From contig JAIVHB010000131.1 in the NCBI GenBank assembly GCA_020201275.1, forward strand, positions 1 through 61,755: a stretch of DNA of 61,755 bases. Direction: 5' to 3'. The stretch comes from Rhodothermaceae bacterium (GTDB lineage: Bacteria; Bacteroidota; Rhodothermia; Balneolales; Cyclonatronaceae). The notes beneath the pieces were generated by a model. It was not told the origin of the DNA. It saw nothing but the letters and a program-made list of their open reading frames with translations, and ran no database searches. A program made the position numbers and the translations under genes. The number at the start of each line of letters is the position of its first letter. Position 1 is the first letter of the stretch. Positions 1 to 9,101 of the stretch are shown here, one piece after another.

Positions 1-865
1 GATATTTCTCTTCGGCTTTTCTTCGGGTTTTATCAAAATAGGGTTTGAGCAGTGCCCAGGCCTTTTCGTGTATCTCCTCAGGCCGCTCCAGGTCGTGATT
101 TCCCGGAAGGCCCTCCTCATACAAGCTGCCATAATCACTGATCTCCCTGTACAGAGGCAACAGGGAATCCACCCCGGCAAGCATAACCGGAATCCTTTGG
201 GAGCCCATATAGTTGCACAGAGCCTCGTCAATTTTCCGCAGATACTGTTTTATGTCATGTGTTTGGTCATCTTCACCGGCGCCATGGCCGTGAAAGATCG
301 CGGAACGTCCTGCCTGCCTCATCGAGGTACCGGTATGGAACTGCATGGTCTGAATGTACTCATCAATGTTCAGTGCTTCGGCCAGATTTTCAGGAAGATC
401 TTCAAGCTCAACCGGATGTACACTATCGCGGGAACCCCGCAGCAGCCTAACCGATTTCTGGCTCATCACAAGAATATAGAACAGACCGTCTCCTGTTAGT
501 AGCGGCATGAGGGGTTTCAGATGAAATCTCGTACCTGTATAGTGAAATTCATCAAATCGTACCGGCAGCCGGTAATAGCTGAACGTATCAGGAGAACGAA
601 ATACCGCGAATCCATCGCCCATATGCTGCCATAACAACGTATCGTCAAGTAATTTTCGCAGTGGATTCAGAAGTTCGTCAATCTTCCTCTCTTTCATCCC
701 CGCTTTTTCAAGATCCCGTTCCACCCTGCCTAAAAGATTTTTAAAGCGGATCGGATCCTGTTCTGTTTCCCGCCCCGTACGGTGAGTGGGCATGTATAAC
801 GATATGCACGGGTTTTCAATACTTTGGGATAGTTTTTTGAGTTCTTCAACTGAAAATACAGTCAT
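1..865 (-). CDS. baeRF-type protein (archaeo-eukaryotic release factor 1-like), 3'-truncated by window edge
   Basis: The reverse strand stays open from an ATG at 865-863 to the window edge, giving 288 residues with no stop, so the C-terminus lies outside. The start is supported by an AGAGGT purine stretch a few bases upstream. The N-terminus contains CISLYMPTHRTGRETEQDP. The middle contains HLKPLMPLLTGDGLFYIL and an SQKSVRLLRGSRDSV stretch. Further on there are IFHGHG and MLAGVDSLLPLYRE. These match my recollection of bacterial proteins related to eukaryotic/archaeal release factor 1 (baeRF families, probably family 3 or 7). The cellular role of these proteins is not established; ribosome- or stress-linked functions have been proposed from genome context. 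The gene stands alone here, with a 538-base gap before the protease gene. Confidence 0.7.
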   Translation of the reverse strand, partial: MTVFSVEELKKLSQSIENPCISLYMPTHRTGRETEQDPIRFKNLLGRVERDLEKAGMKERKIDELLNPLRKLLDDTLLWQHMGDGFAVFRSPDTFSYYRLPVRFDEFHYTGTRFHLKPLMPLLTGDGLFYILVMSQKSVRLLRGSRDSVHPVELEDLPENLAEALNIDEYIQTMQFHTGTSMRQAGRSAIFHGHGAGEDDQTHDIKQYLRKIDEALCNYMGSQRIPVMLAGVDSLLPLYREISDYGSLYEEGLPGNHDLERPEEIHEKAWALLKPYFDKTRRKAEEKY

Positions 866-1403
866 AATTACCTCTCTTTTTTTCTCTGAATATTTCAAAG
901 AGCCTTTTTGGCCCGATTGCCGGACAATTACTTGCTTTAGACAATATAACCGGCCGAAGCCAAAATATCATGCCATTCCTGATGTTTATAGGATCCCCAA
1001 CTCACACGCCCCTAATCTATCTGCGCTTCGCTCTTCGCCTGCGCTCAGGCCATGCTACCGGTGACAGATGTGTTACCGGTGACATCTTTTCTATACAACC
1101 TCTTTCAGGTGGAATAATCGCGGTTAGATATGCACGTTTTTGATTTATCGATTCATAAGATTCAACGACGTACCGATGTACCGATTTATATCAATTCTAC
1201 AGGGTGCAACTATGTCTTGTCCCAAATAGTGTTGCCCGCATTGGGCAAAATCAGGGGCTACCGGTGACATACTTCCAAATCACTTCGCCGTTCAAATGTT
1301 CTATTGTTCACTTGTTCCCTAATTCAAAGCATGCTAACGGCACAGCTGTTCAACTGTTGAAAGCATAGTTAACTGCACGTATCTTGATTTAAGCTTACGA
1401 GCC
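866..1403. other. Gene-free gap with short direct repeats and a hairpin
   Basis: This 538-base stretch has no convincing coding frame. It holds three copies of the 11-mer TACCGGTGACA (1056-1066, 1074-1084, 1259-1269) in the same orientation. A perfect 6-bp stem TTGCCC/GGGCAA lies at 1232-1237 and 1243-1248, with a GCATT loop and no T-tract. The clustered copies could be remains of a mobile-element end or protein binding sites. No transposase reading frame is present to decide. Confidence 0.5.
1056..1269. repeat. Three 11-bp direct repeats TACCGGTGACA
   Basis: Exact copies lie at 1056-1066, 1074-1084 and 1259-1269. The first two are 18 bp apart start to start; the third is 185 bp further on. 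The core ACCGGT is palindromic, so each copy could be a dimeric binding site. Function unknown. Confidence 0.6.
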
Positions 1404-4232
1404 CTATTTTAGCAGTGTCATTTTCCTGCTCAATACCTGCCCTCCGGCTTCGATGCGGTAGATATATACCCCGCTGGCTACACTGGCGGCATCCCACTCC
1501 ACGGTGTAAGTACCCTGCTGCTTCGGTTCTTTCACCAATACGGCTACGCTGCGGCCGAGTATGTCGTACACCGTCAGGGTTACATCGGCGAATTCCGGGA
1601 TGGTGTAGGCGATGGTGGTTGCCGGGTTGAACGGGTTGGGATAATTTTGCTGCAGTTCAATAAACCGTGGCAGTTCAGCATCATCCGGTACGGGAACAGC
1701 GGTCCCATCGAGCAGGCCTGAAGTGATTTCCACTTTTGCAGCTATCTCGAGGATCTCTGTTCCGGCTTCCCTGAATATGAATTGCCAGCTGGTCCCGTCC
1801 CAATACATGCTTCGCAACTGTGATGTACTGCCGTTATCGATTGCAAAATCAAGGCTCCCACCGTTCGTTGTTCCCAATACGATGTGATAATCAGTACCTG
1901 CCTGAACGCGGACTTTAGCCGCACTGATGTCAAAATAGTTGTAAATGACGGGTTGTACAGCACTCATTGATACTGTTGTTCGTTCTCCAAGCCGTGTACC
2001 CGGTTTCCCTGCGTTATCGGAGTAAACCTCGAAGTACAGATTGCCGCCTGAACTTATACTACTATATGTATGCAGCTGAAAGCCGGTTACATCGCCAGTC
2101 AGGCCGGGAGTGAACCTGATCGCGTATCTATTATCGCCATCCAGCGTTTTGGATTCAGCCGAGGGGCTAAGAAGAGTGCCGTGATACGACAAAAACTCGG
2201 TTACCGTGTCGGTATTGATGTTCAGCATCTCTCTCATGGCACTCAGAACATTTAATTTACCCGCACCCCAGGCATTTGTGGTAACCGGTCCCGTGAACAC
2301 ATCACGGTCGGCGGTACTGATTATCAGATGTTTTGCCTCACCGGCTGTGAGATTCGGATTGGCCCCCATCAGCAAGGCAACAGCACCTGCCACATGAGGG
2401 GAGGCCATGCTCGTTCCGCTTTTTACGATATGCTTGTCTCCATAGAGCACTGTATTTCCACTTCCGGTATCCTGGTCACGCGAAAGGGCTGCTTTAATCA
2501 CGAACCCCGGCGCCGAAATCTCCGGTTTCTGCCGGCCATCCCTGCTCGGACCAATACTGCTGAAACTGGCAATATCCCCGTTAACTGCAGCTGTAAAAAT
2601 GAGGCTGTTGCCTATACTGTTCACAAAATTTCGGTTTACCGTGTAGGCCCCGACCGTGATGGCATCTTTCGAAGTTGCTGGCATGGTTACGGTGTAATCG
2701 TTGTTGGCATCAAGCATTGCTGCGGCCGAACTGCCAACAGAAAAGGAGGCCAGCCATGCGTTGAAATTTACATTCTGTGATGACGTTGAGAGCTCCAGAA
2801 TCCAGTCGCCGCTTACAGGTTCACTGCCTTCTTCGGCATCGTATACCCACACCAGGATATTGGTACGGTTTCCGGTGGTACCATTGTACATATACACAGT
2901 ACCTTCCACATTCTCATCAAATGTTATATTGGTCATGGACACGGCCTCAAACGTGCTATCTGCCGGGTTTGTAAGTGTTGCGGTAACCGGCATGGTCCCT
3001 TCCATCCAGATGTCGATGATGAACTGATCATTGGATGTACCAGTGCGGGGTGTATATTCCGGAATACGAACGGTAAGGGTATCTGGCTGATTATTACTAA
3101 TTGAGCCTGATCTGTGCAGGTTTCTGCCACCATCGTTTCCTGCAGAAGTTACGACCGCAAAACCCGGATCTTTTGACAATTCATCGATGGCCTCCTCATC
3201 GGGTCGGGTACCGTCTCTCGGACCTATGCGCCCGCCCAGGCTCAGGTTAACTACAACCGGTTTCCCCAGCTCCCTGCCCTTAAGGCTTGCATAGCTCAAA
3301 CCATTGATAATATTGGCAAGCGAAAATGAATTGACACCTCCACGAATCACGATGATATCGGCATCGGGAGCAAGTCCCTGGTACAGTCCGCTCGCCGCCG
3401 CCGATCCCAGAACATGGGTGCCATGGCCGTTGGTGTCTCTCGACCGGATAAGATCAGGATTTTCAAATGCAGCCTCAATGCGGGTTCTGTTGTATTCAAC
3501 TCCGTAGTCAAGATCGCCACCCGGAGTCGTTTCTCCCTGCCCGGCCTCAAGGGTTACATCCCAAAGGTATAGAATCCGCGATCTGGTTGTATCGCCGGGC
3601 ACCCTGAAGTTCGGATGCTGCCAGTCGACACCGGTATCAAGTACCACCACAATCGCACCCTCGCCTCTATATTGTGTACCATTCAAATAACCGGCATGCA
3701 GCAGATGTGCCCTGGTCTCATACAGGCTCTGATCCATCTGAGGCAGTTGCAGTTCGCCGGCTACCGCCGATGTAACCCCGTCAATACGTATCAGGTCTTC
3801 GAGTTGATGCTCACCCACCCTGGCTGTAACGAAACCGGGCATCACCGTATTTACCTCTATGCCGGCATTACGCAGAGACCCGGCATCGTCGGTGTAGATG
3901 ATTACCGGATAGACAAGACCGCCTGTTCTGTCGTTGTAAATACCATCGGGCAGGTCATCTCTGTACTGTGCTCCCTGCTGCAGACCACGTTGTTCGAGAC
4001 GGTACCTTACCAGCCCCGACTGTAGAATCAGATCCAGGCGTGCAGCTTCATCTCTGTGCAGAAAACGGCTGTTCAGGGCCGGGTCGTGCGAAAAAACGGA
4101 CAATCTTTCATCGGCGGCATGCTGCCTCTGTGTGTCGGAGGGTACACGCTCATTTTGAGCCGCTGCACCGGTAGCAAGAAACAGTGCCATTAGCGCTGCA
4201 ATGAAAATTTGCAGAATTTTATGCAGCATCAT
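1404..4232 (-). CDS. Secreted subtilisin-like (S8) serine protease with type IX sorting domain
   Basis: A 942-residue preproprotein with a hydrophobic signal peptide (about 1-25, ending GAAAQ). A prodomain at about 105-165 (YPVIIYTDDAGSLRNAGIEV onward) resembles peptidase inhibitor/propeptide folds. The S8 catalytic domain follows, with Asp199 in VVVLDTGVDW, His270 in NGHGTHVLG and Ser608 in SGTSMASPHVAGA. Residues about 390-500 form an insertion inside the catalytic domain. The last ~85 residues (QNYPNPFNPATTIAYTIP, then YDILGRSV, ending SRKMTLLK) are a typical type A T9SS C-terminal sorting signal, so the enzyme should be exported across both membranes. The ATG follows directly on the TAA of the upstream lipoprotein gene (TAAATG), implying co-translation. 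The likely role is extracellular protein degradation. Confidence 0.95.
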   Translation of the reverse strand: MMLHKILQIFIAALMALFLATGAAAQNERVPSDTQRQHAADERLSVFSHDPALNSRFLHRDEAARLDLILQSGLVRYRLEQRGLQQGAQYRDDLPDGIYNDRTGGLVYPVIIYTDDAGSLRNAGIEVNTVMPGFVTARVGEHQLEDLIRIDGVTSAVAGELQLPQMDQSLYETRAHLLHAGYLNGTQYRGEGAIVVVLDTGVDWQHPNFRVPGDTTRSRILYLWDVTLEAGQGETTPGGDLDYGVEYNRTRIEAAFENPDLIRSRDTNGHGTHVLGSAAASGLYQGLAPDADIIVIRGGVNSFSLANIINGLSYASLKGRELGKPVVVNLSLGGRIGPRDGTRPDEEAIDELSKDPGFAVVTSAGNDGGRNLHRSGSISNNQPDTLTVRIPEYTPRTGTSNDQFIIDIWMEGTMPVTATLTNPADSTFEAVSMTNITFDENVEGTVYMYNGTTGNRTNILVWVYDAEEGSEPVSGDWILELSTSSQNVNFNAWLASFSVGSSAAAMLDANNDYTVTMPATSKDAITVGAYTVNRNFVNSIGNSLIFTAAVNGDIASFSSIGPSRDGRQKPEISAPGFVIKAALSRDQDTGSGNTVLYGDKHIVKSGTSMASPHVAGAVALLMGANPNLTAGEAKHLIISTADRDVFTGPVTTNAWGAGKLNVLSAMREMLNINTDTVTEFLSYHGTLLSPSAESKTLDGDNRYAIRFTPGLTGDVTGFQLHTYSSISSGGNLYFEVYSDNAGKPGTRLGERTTVSMSAVQPVIYNYFDISAAKVRVQAGTDYHIVLGTTNGGSLDFAIDNGSTSQLRSMYWDGTSWQFIFREAGTEILEIAAKVEITSGLLDGTAVPVPDDAELPRFIELQQNYPNPFNPATTIAYTIPEFADVTLTVYDILGRSVAVLVKEPKQQGTYTVEWDAASVASGVYIYRIEAGGQVLSRKMTLLK

Positions 4233-4607
4233 TTATTGGTCGTTTTGTGGAAAATTCAAATCGGAGTCTGCCTCAACAGATTGCGTGGATTCAAGTCCGG
4301 CGGCCATGAGTATCTCTGCCCTGGTCAGCCTGGCTGTTACTATCGGACCAATTACAGCATCAAGTTTTAGGCCGGCATCCCTCAGATGTTCCGCGTTATC
4401 CGTACGGATGATCACGCTGTACAGGTCTTCATCATGTTCATTGCGGCCAACTGTATCCGGTACATTACCCTCCTCTGTGGCAACTTCAACCAGTAGTTGA
4501 AGACGTGCATCAAGTTTGTTCATTGTTTCCGGGCTTATCTGATCGTCCAGACTGCATGCCGGCAACAACATAAGCAGGCTAAATACTAAAAAAGTGCTCG
4601 TGTTCAT
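4233..4607 (-). CDS. Small lipoprotein resembling a free-standing protease prodomain/inhibitor
   Basis: The 124-residue product has a lipoprotein signal with lipobox LLPAC (Cys about 18), so it is probably anchored in the outer or inner membrane facing the periplasm. Residues about 62-112 (DLYSVIIRTDNAEHLRDAGL, then AVIGPIVTARLTRAEI) align well by eye with residues ~106-162 of the protease encoded immediately downstream (LVYPVIIYTDDAGSLRNAG, then TVMPGFVTARVGEHQL). The two genes abut exactly. By analogy with stand-alone I9-type propeptides, the product may inhibit or chaperone the protease during export. That function is inference; the homology to the neighbour's prodomain is visible in the sequence. 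Confidence 0.8.
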   Translation of the reverse strand: MNTSTFLVFSLLMLLPACSLDDQISPETMNKLDARLQLLVEVATEEGNVPDTVGRNEHDEDLYSVIIRTDNAEHLRDAGLKLDAVIGPIVTARLTRAEILMAAGLESTQSVEADSDLNFPQNDQ

Positions 4608-4988
4608 TTCAGTTTATTAGGTTTTCCCGGACTTATAAGGTTTTCCCGGACCCGGTATCGATATCTTATTCATTTAGAACGGATAATTTGCCTTTTCCGT
4701 TTTCGATACGAAAAAAAAACGTAAACATGCCCGGCCGATATTCTTGTTTGCACACCGGAAAACAGTTACTGTTGCTTGTGAAAGGGTGCCAACCATCCGA
4801 TTCCGCCGGAATAGTACAAAATTTTCAGCTTTATTTGTCACATCTAAACGTCACATATTGGCAGGTATTGATTTGCCCGGCATACCTCAACAATCCGGTG
4901 TTTCATAAATAGGCATAATTGAATACATTTATCCAACCTCTAACAAGCAGTGATCATTCAGGTAAGTACATAAAAATCAGCAAATCTA
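4608..4988. other. Divergent intergenic region
   Basis: This 381-base region separates the leftward protease operon from the rightward cysteine desulfurase gene and should hold promoters for both. It contains a 13-bp direct repeat AGGTTTTCCCGGA at 4619-4631 and 4638-4650, directly upstream of the lipoprotein start. The remainder is AT-rich with no convincing coding frame. Confidence 0.5.
4619..4650. repeat. 13-bp direct repeat upstream of protease operon
   Basis: AGGTTTTCCCGGA occurs exactly at 4619-4631 and again at 4638-4650, a 19-bp spacing. It lies 12-43 bases upstream of the lipoprotein start codon at 4607-4605. Position and spacing would suit an operator, but no regulator is identified. 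Confidence 0.5.
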
Positions 4989-6152
4989 ATGCCTACAGTC
5001 TATCTTGACAATGCGGCCACAACCCGGCTCGACGAACGGGTTCTGGAGGCCATGCTCCCCTATCTGAGGGATGAGTACGGCAATGCCTCATCCATCCACC
5101 ATGCTGGCCGCAAGGCTACCGTGGCCGTTGAGGAGGCCCGGGAAAAAATCGCGGCGTTTATTAATGCAAAGCCATCTGAAATTGTTTTTACCAGCGGTGG
5201 TACCGAGAGCAATAACTGTGCCATAAAGGGTGTGCTCAAGGCCACTCCCAAACGCCATGTGATCACCTCCCGGGTGGAACACCATGCGGTACTGCATCCC
5301 GTACAGCATGCCCGCAACGAGGGTGTGAATGCTACATTTCTGGATGTAAAACCCACCGGACATGTTACGGTTGAACAGGTTCGCGAGGCGATAAACGACG
5401 ATACCGCATTGGTTACTCTCATGCATGTGAACAATGAGATCGCTTCGGTAAACCCCGTAAAGGAGATTGGTTTACTATGCGCTGAAAAGGGCGTGCCTTT
5501 CCACACCGACACCGTTCAGAGCATCGGCAAAATCCCCGTCGACGTGGTTGACATGAATATAAATTTTCTCTCGATGAGTGGCCATAAGATACACGGGCCC
5601 AAAGGTGTAGGGGCTCTATTTATAAAGGCGGGAAGTCGTTGGAAACCATGGATGGAAGGCGGCTCACAGGAGCGGCGCCGGCGCGGCGGCACACACAATG
5701 TAGCCGGTATTGCTGGACTCGGAAAAGCTGTGGAGATCGCCGCGACCGACATGGAGAACAACAACCGGCATCTTAAAGAACTTAAAACACGGCTTGTAAC
5801 CGGGCTGAAAAACACCTTCCCCGAACTGATCGCTTTCAACGGCGACATCGAAAGCGGGGCCAGCCATATTGTGAATTGCTCGTTCAGACTGGACGACCAG
5901 AAATCGCTCGACGGCGAAATGCTGCTGCTCAACCTCGATATCGAGGGAATCTGTGTTTCGAACGGATCAGCCTGTACATCAGGGGCCGTTGAAGCCTCCC
6001 ATGTACTCACTGCCCTTGGCATGGTAACCCCTACCGCAAAAAGCAGCCTCCGGTTCAGTCTCAGCAAATTCAACACCACAGAGGAAATCGATTATACCCT
6101 TGATAAACTCGGTGCCATAGTGAAAAGGATGCTGCAGACAGCCGATGCATAA
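4989..6152 (+). CDS. Cysteine desulfurase (NifS/IscS class)
   Basis: A 387-residue pyridoxal-phosphate enzyme that removes sulfur from L-cysteine, leaving a persulfide for Fe-S clusters or thiolated tRNA. It starts YLDNAATTRLDE, as usual for the family. The PLP lysine is Lys200 in SMSGHKIHGPKG. The active-site cysteine is Cys329 in the flexible loop SNGSACTSG. TSGGTESNN (about 68-76) binds the cofactor phosphate. Loop form and length match group I (IscS/NifS) enzymes rather than SufS. No IscU, IscR or MnmA gene is adjacent, so the sulfur acceptor cannot be named. The LOG-family gene follows after 27 bases. Confidence 0.95.
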   Translation: MPTVYLDNAATTRLDERVLEAMLPYLRDEYGNASSIHHAGRKATVAVEEAREKIAAFINAKPSEIVFTSGGTESNNCAIKGVLKATPKRHVITSRVEHHAVLHPVQHARNEGVNATFLDVKPTGHVTVEQVREAINDDTALVTLMHVNNEIASVNPVKEIGLLCAEKGVPFHTDTVQSIGKIPVDVVDMNINFLSMSGHKIHGPKGVGALFIKAGSRWKPWMEGGSQERRRRGGTHNVAGIAGLGKAVEIAATDMENNNRHLKELKTRLVTGLKNTFPELIAFNGDIESGASHIVNCSFRLDDQKSLDGEMLLLNLDIEGICVSNGSACTSGAVEASHVLTALGMVTPTAKSSLRFSLSKFNTTEEIDYTLDKLGAIVKRMLQTADA

Positions 6153-6179
6153 ACAATCAGCATCAAAATTTATCATCCG

Positions 6180-6761
6180 ATGACATCCGCTTCACAATTG
6201 AGGCTCGCTGTATTCTGTGGATCCGGCATGGGCAATAACCCTGTATACCGGGATGCAGCCCGTGAGACCGGACGGCTGATGGCCCGCAAAAATATCGGCC
6301 TGGTCTACGGCGGTGCATCGATCGGCATCATGGGCGTTATTGCCAACACCCTGCTGGAAGCAGGTTCGGAAGTGCTCGGTGTGATACCGGAGCGGCTGAT
6401 GAACAGGGAGGTTGCCCACCCGGGCCTAACCCGTCTGTACACCACACAGAGCATGCACCAGCGGAAATCCCTCATGATGCAGCTATCCGACGGATTTGCC
6501 GCACTTCCCGGGGGATTCGGAACCTACGACGAACTGTTCGAAATCATCACCTGGGCCCAGCTCGGCTACCATAACAAGCCCGTCTATATACTGAATATTG
6601 CAGGGTATTTCGACCCGCTGGTCACCATGATCACAAAAGGTGTAGACGAAGGCTTTATAAAAGAAGGGTATTTATCGCTTTTTACAGTTTTCGAGGAACC
6701 GGCACCCATGCTGGATGTGTTCTCAAACCATGTAAGCAGAAACACTGCTCAATCACTCTAA
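6180..6761 (+). CDS. LOG family nucleoside 5'-monophosphate phosphoribohydrolase
   Basis: A 193-residue cytosolic protein of the TIGR00730/LOG family, often misnamed lysine decarboxylase. The fold starts with LAVFCGSGMGNNPVY and has the nucleotide-binding VYGGASIGIMG. It carries the signature PGGFGTYDELFE (110-121) that hydrolyses the N-glycosidic bond of nucleoside monophosphates. The MHQRK stretch (about 92-96) supplies the catalytic Arg. In plants and some bacteria the family activates cytokinins. In most bacteria the role is nucleotide clean-up. It follows the cysteine desulfurase on the same strand and may be co-transcribed. Confidence 0.92.
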   Translation: MTSASQLRLAVFCGSGMGNNPVYRDAARETGRLMARKNIGLVYGGASIGIMGVIANTLLEAGSEVLGVIPERLMNREVAHPGLTRLYTTQSMHQRKSLMMQLSDGFAALPGGFGTYDELFEIITWAQLGYHNKPVYILNIAGYFDPLVTMITKGVDEGFIKEGYLSLFTVFEEPAPMLDVFSNHVSRNTAQSL

Positions 6762-6780
6762 AGATCATCTATTTTTACTC

Positions 6781-7209
6781 ATGCAGCTCAACAGCTGTTT
6801 TCTTGCAATCCTTTTTACCATGATTCCAGTAAATACCGCTCCCGATTCCGGACCATTAACCGGCAGTAACACCACATACCCTGTTGAACCCTGCCCCGAT
6901 ACACCCAACTGTCATATTGAAGAGGTGGCAATACCTGAAAATCCGGCCCTGATATTCGACAGGCTGGTAGAGTGCCTTCATCAGACCGGGGCTGAATCGG
7001 TAACGCCGGAACCCGATGAACTGTTCGTATCGGCGGTATATAAAATCCCACTGCTTGGTTTCCGCGACGATGTTACCGTCCGCGTTGTTCCAGCTGGAAA
7101 CGGTGAATCTGTGCTGTTTATCAGAAGTGCGAGCAGGGTGGGCCACAGCGATTTGGGCGTGAACCAGAGAAGAGTAAAGCGGATTCTCAGAAAGCTGAAA
7201 ACACTCTGA
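6781..7209 (+). CDS. DUF1499 domain protein, probably exported
   Basis: A 142-residue protein with a hydrophobic N-terminus (about 1-20) that could be a signal peptide. Next comes PCPDTPNCHIEEVAIP, the Cys-containing opening typical of DUF1499 proteins (they usually read CPxSPNCVSS). The C-terminal half (VSAVYKIPLLGFRDDVTVRV, then RSASRVGHSDLGVNQRRV) is the conserved core of that family. No biochemical function is established for the family. It lies 19 bases after the LOG gene and ends 2 bases before the stop of the convergent acyl-CoA synthetase gene. Confidence 0.85.
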   Translation: MQLNSCFLAILFTMIPVNTAPDSGPLTGSNTTYPVEPCPDTPNCHIEEVAIPENPALIFDRLVECLHQTGAESVTPEPDELFVSAVYKIPLLGFRDDVTVRVVPAGNGESVLFIRSASRVGHSDLGVNQRRVKRILRKLKTL

Positions 7210-7211
7210 GC

Positions 7212-9101
7212 CTACACCTCTGCACCGGCTTCCTTGTAGATTTCGTTGATGAGCCCTTTGTACCGCTCTTCGATAATCCTGCGCTTAACTTTGAGAGTGG
7301 GTGTCAGTTCGCCAGTTTCCACTGTAAATGCGTCAGACAGCAGACGGAACTGACGTACTTTTTCGTGTGATGCCAGATTTTTATTCAATACCTTCAGTTC
7401 CTTGTCGTACAGCTTGAGGATGTCGGGGTGGGTGAGCAGCTCTGATGGGTCATTATAAATGATCTGGTTCTGTGCAGCGTGCGATTTGAGCATATCAAAA
7501 TCCGGAACAATCAGGACAGACATATAGGTCTGATGTTCACCCAGAATCACACACTGGTCAACATACATACTGCTTTTCAGTGAATCTTCAATCGGACCCG
7601 GATAGATATTTTTACCGCCTGCATTCACGATCATGTGCTTGAGTCGGTCGGTAATTTGCAAATAACCATCAACAAAGCGGCCGATATCGCCGGTGTGGAA
7701 CCATCCGTCATCATCAATAACCTCTTTGGTGGCCTGTTCCTTGCGCCAGTATCCCTTCATCACATTGGGACCTTTGCAAAGGATCTCACCAGATTCGGTG
7801 GTCAGGTTGCTCGGATAATCGTCGCCGGAGAGTTCACCGATATTCTGACCGTTTTCAACGCTTTGAATGGCTACCACTACACCGGGGATTACATGCCCGA
7901 CCGTTCCGTACCTTTCGCGGCCGAATGGATTTACAGTAATTACCGGCGTGGTTTCGGTAAGGCCGTAACCCTCGGTAATTTTGAGCCCGGCCGACTCGAA
8001 AAAGGTGCCTATGTCGGATGGCAGAGCAGCACCGCCCGAAACAAACAGCTTAACCCTGCCGCCTGTTCTCTGCTTAAGTTTGTCGAATACCAGCTTGTCG
8101 GCCAACATTTTCTGAACACTCACCAAACCTCGTTTACCCGCAGCATACTTTTTGCCGACGTTTAGTGACCAGTTAAAGATTTTCTTCTTGGTATCGTTGC
8201 CCTCTTCAACATTTTTCAGAATCAGGTTGTAGATCTTTTCGAAAAGACGGGGCACCGATACCACCACAGTCGGGTGGGCTTCAACCAGGTTTTTGGATAC
8301 GGTATCCACACTTTCGGCGAAATATATCTCGGCACCTGCAGCCAGCATGGCGTAGTAGCCGGCAATCCGCTCAAATGAGTGGCAGAGGGGGAGGAACGAG
8401 AGGGTTCTGTCGTTTTCGCCGATAGTCAATACCTGATGGGCCGCTTTCACATTGCTCACAATATTATTGTGGGTGAGCATTACCCCTTTGGGTTCACCCG
8501 TGGTTCCGGAGGTGTAAATGAGGGTAGCCAGATCATCCCTGGCCACTTTAACCGATTCAGCAGCAATTTTTTTCTCATACTTTTTCAGCAGGCTTTTGCC
8601 TTTCTCAATTACATCGCGGAACAGGACCACAAAATCATGCTCCATCAGGCTGGTCACCTTCGGCTCGTCGAAAGCAATAACCTGCAGTATATCCGGGCAA
8701 TTGGGCTTTGCCTCAATTGCTTTTTTCAGTTGAATTCCCGTAGAGACCAGGAATAGTTTTGAACCCGAATCCCTGAGGATGTACTCACACTGGTTGACCG
8801 GAAGCGTTGAATAGAGAGAAACGTTTACTGCTCCGATCAGCTGAGCGGCAAAATCCATCAACGCCCACTCATAACGGTTTTCACTTAATATGGCAACCCG
8901 GTCGCCTTTACCAACACCCATATCAAGATAGTAAGCCGCAAGGGCATACACATCTTCGGTGAATTTGTCCCAGTCTATGGTTTCATAAGGCTTGTTTGAT
9001 TCCGGTTTATAGGCAAATGCGGTTTTGCCGGTCAGCTTGTACTTTTCTGTCAGATTCAGAAAAAGTTCGGGTATCGTATCAAAGTCGACTTGTACGGGCA
9101 T
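7212..9101 (-). CDS. Long-chain acyl-CoA synthetase (AMP-forming)
   Basis: A 629-residue adenylate-forming enzyme that converts free fatty acids to acyl-CoA through an acyl-AMP intermediate. The P-loop-like motif LIYTSGTTGEPKGVMLTH is at about 195-210. A TEGYGLTETTPV stretch follows in the middle, and GWFHTGDIG with the DRLKHMIVNAGGKNIYP hinge lies near residue 490. LTPTLKVKRRII near the C-terminus carries the catalytic Lys. Overall length and layout match the FadD15/AMP-dependent 'long-chain-fatty-acid--CoA ligase' group common in Bacteroidota. It is transcribed away from the Fur-family gene across a 224-base intergenic region. Confidence 0.95.
   Translation of the reverse strand: MPVQVDFDTIPELFLNLTEKYKLTGKTAFAYKPESNKPYETIDWDKFTEDVYALAAYYLDMGVGKGDRVAILSENRYEWALMDFAAQLIGAVNVSLYSTLPVNQCEYILRDSGSKLFLVSTGIQLKKAIEAKPNCPDILQVIAFDEPKVTSLMEHDFVVLFRDVIEKGKSLLKKYEKKIAAESVKVARDDLATLIYTSGTTGEPKGVMLTHNNIVSNVKAAHQVLTIGENDRTLSFLPLCHSFERIAGYYAMLAAGAEIYFAESVDTVSKNLVEAHPTVVVSVPRLFEKIYNLILKNVEEGNDTKKKIFNWSLNVGKKYAAGKRGLVSVQKMLADKLVFDKLKQRTGGRVKLFVSGGAALPSDIGTFFESAGLKITEGYGLTETTPVITVNPFGRERYGTVGHVIPGVVVAIQSVENGQNIGELSGDDYPSNLTTESGEILCKGPNVMKGYWRKEQATKEVIDDDGWFHTGDIGRFVDGYLQITDRLKHMIVNAGGKNIYPGPIEDSLKSSMYVDQCVILGEHQTYMSVLIVPDFDMLKSHAAQNQIIYNDPSELLTHPDILKLYDKELKVLNKNLASHEKVRQFRLLSDAFTVETGELTPTLKVKRRIIEERYKGLINEIYKEAGAEV

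Noticed and set aside
786-1064. Plus-strand frame of 92 residues
   Set aside because: Overlaps the start of the baeRF gene on the other strand and has no family features.
2328-2780. Plus-strand frame of 150 residues inside the protease gene
   Set aside because: Antisense shadow of a gene with complete catalytic triad.
4688-4912. Short plus-strand frame of 74 residues
   Set aside because: No motif, poor composition, lies in a divergent promoter region.
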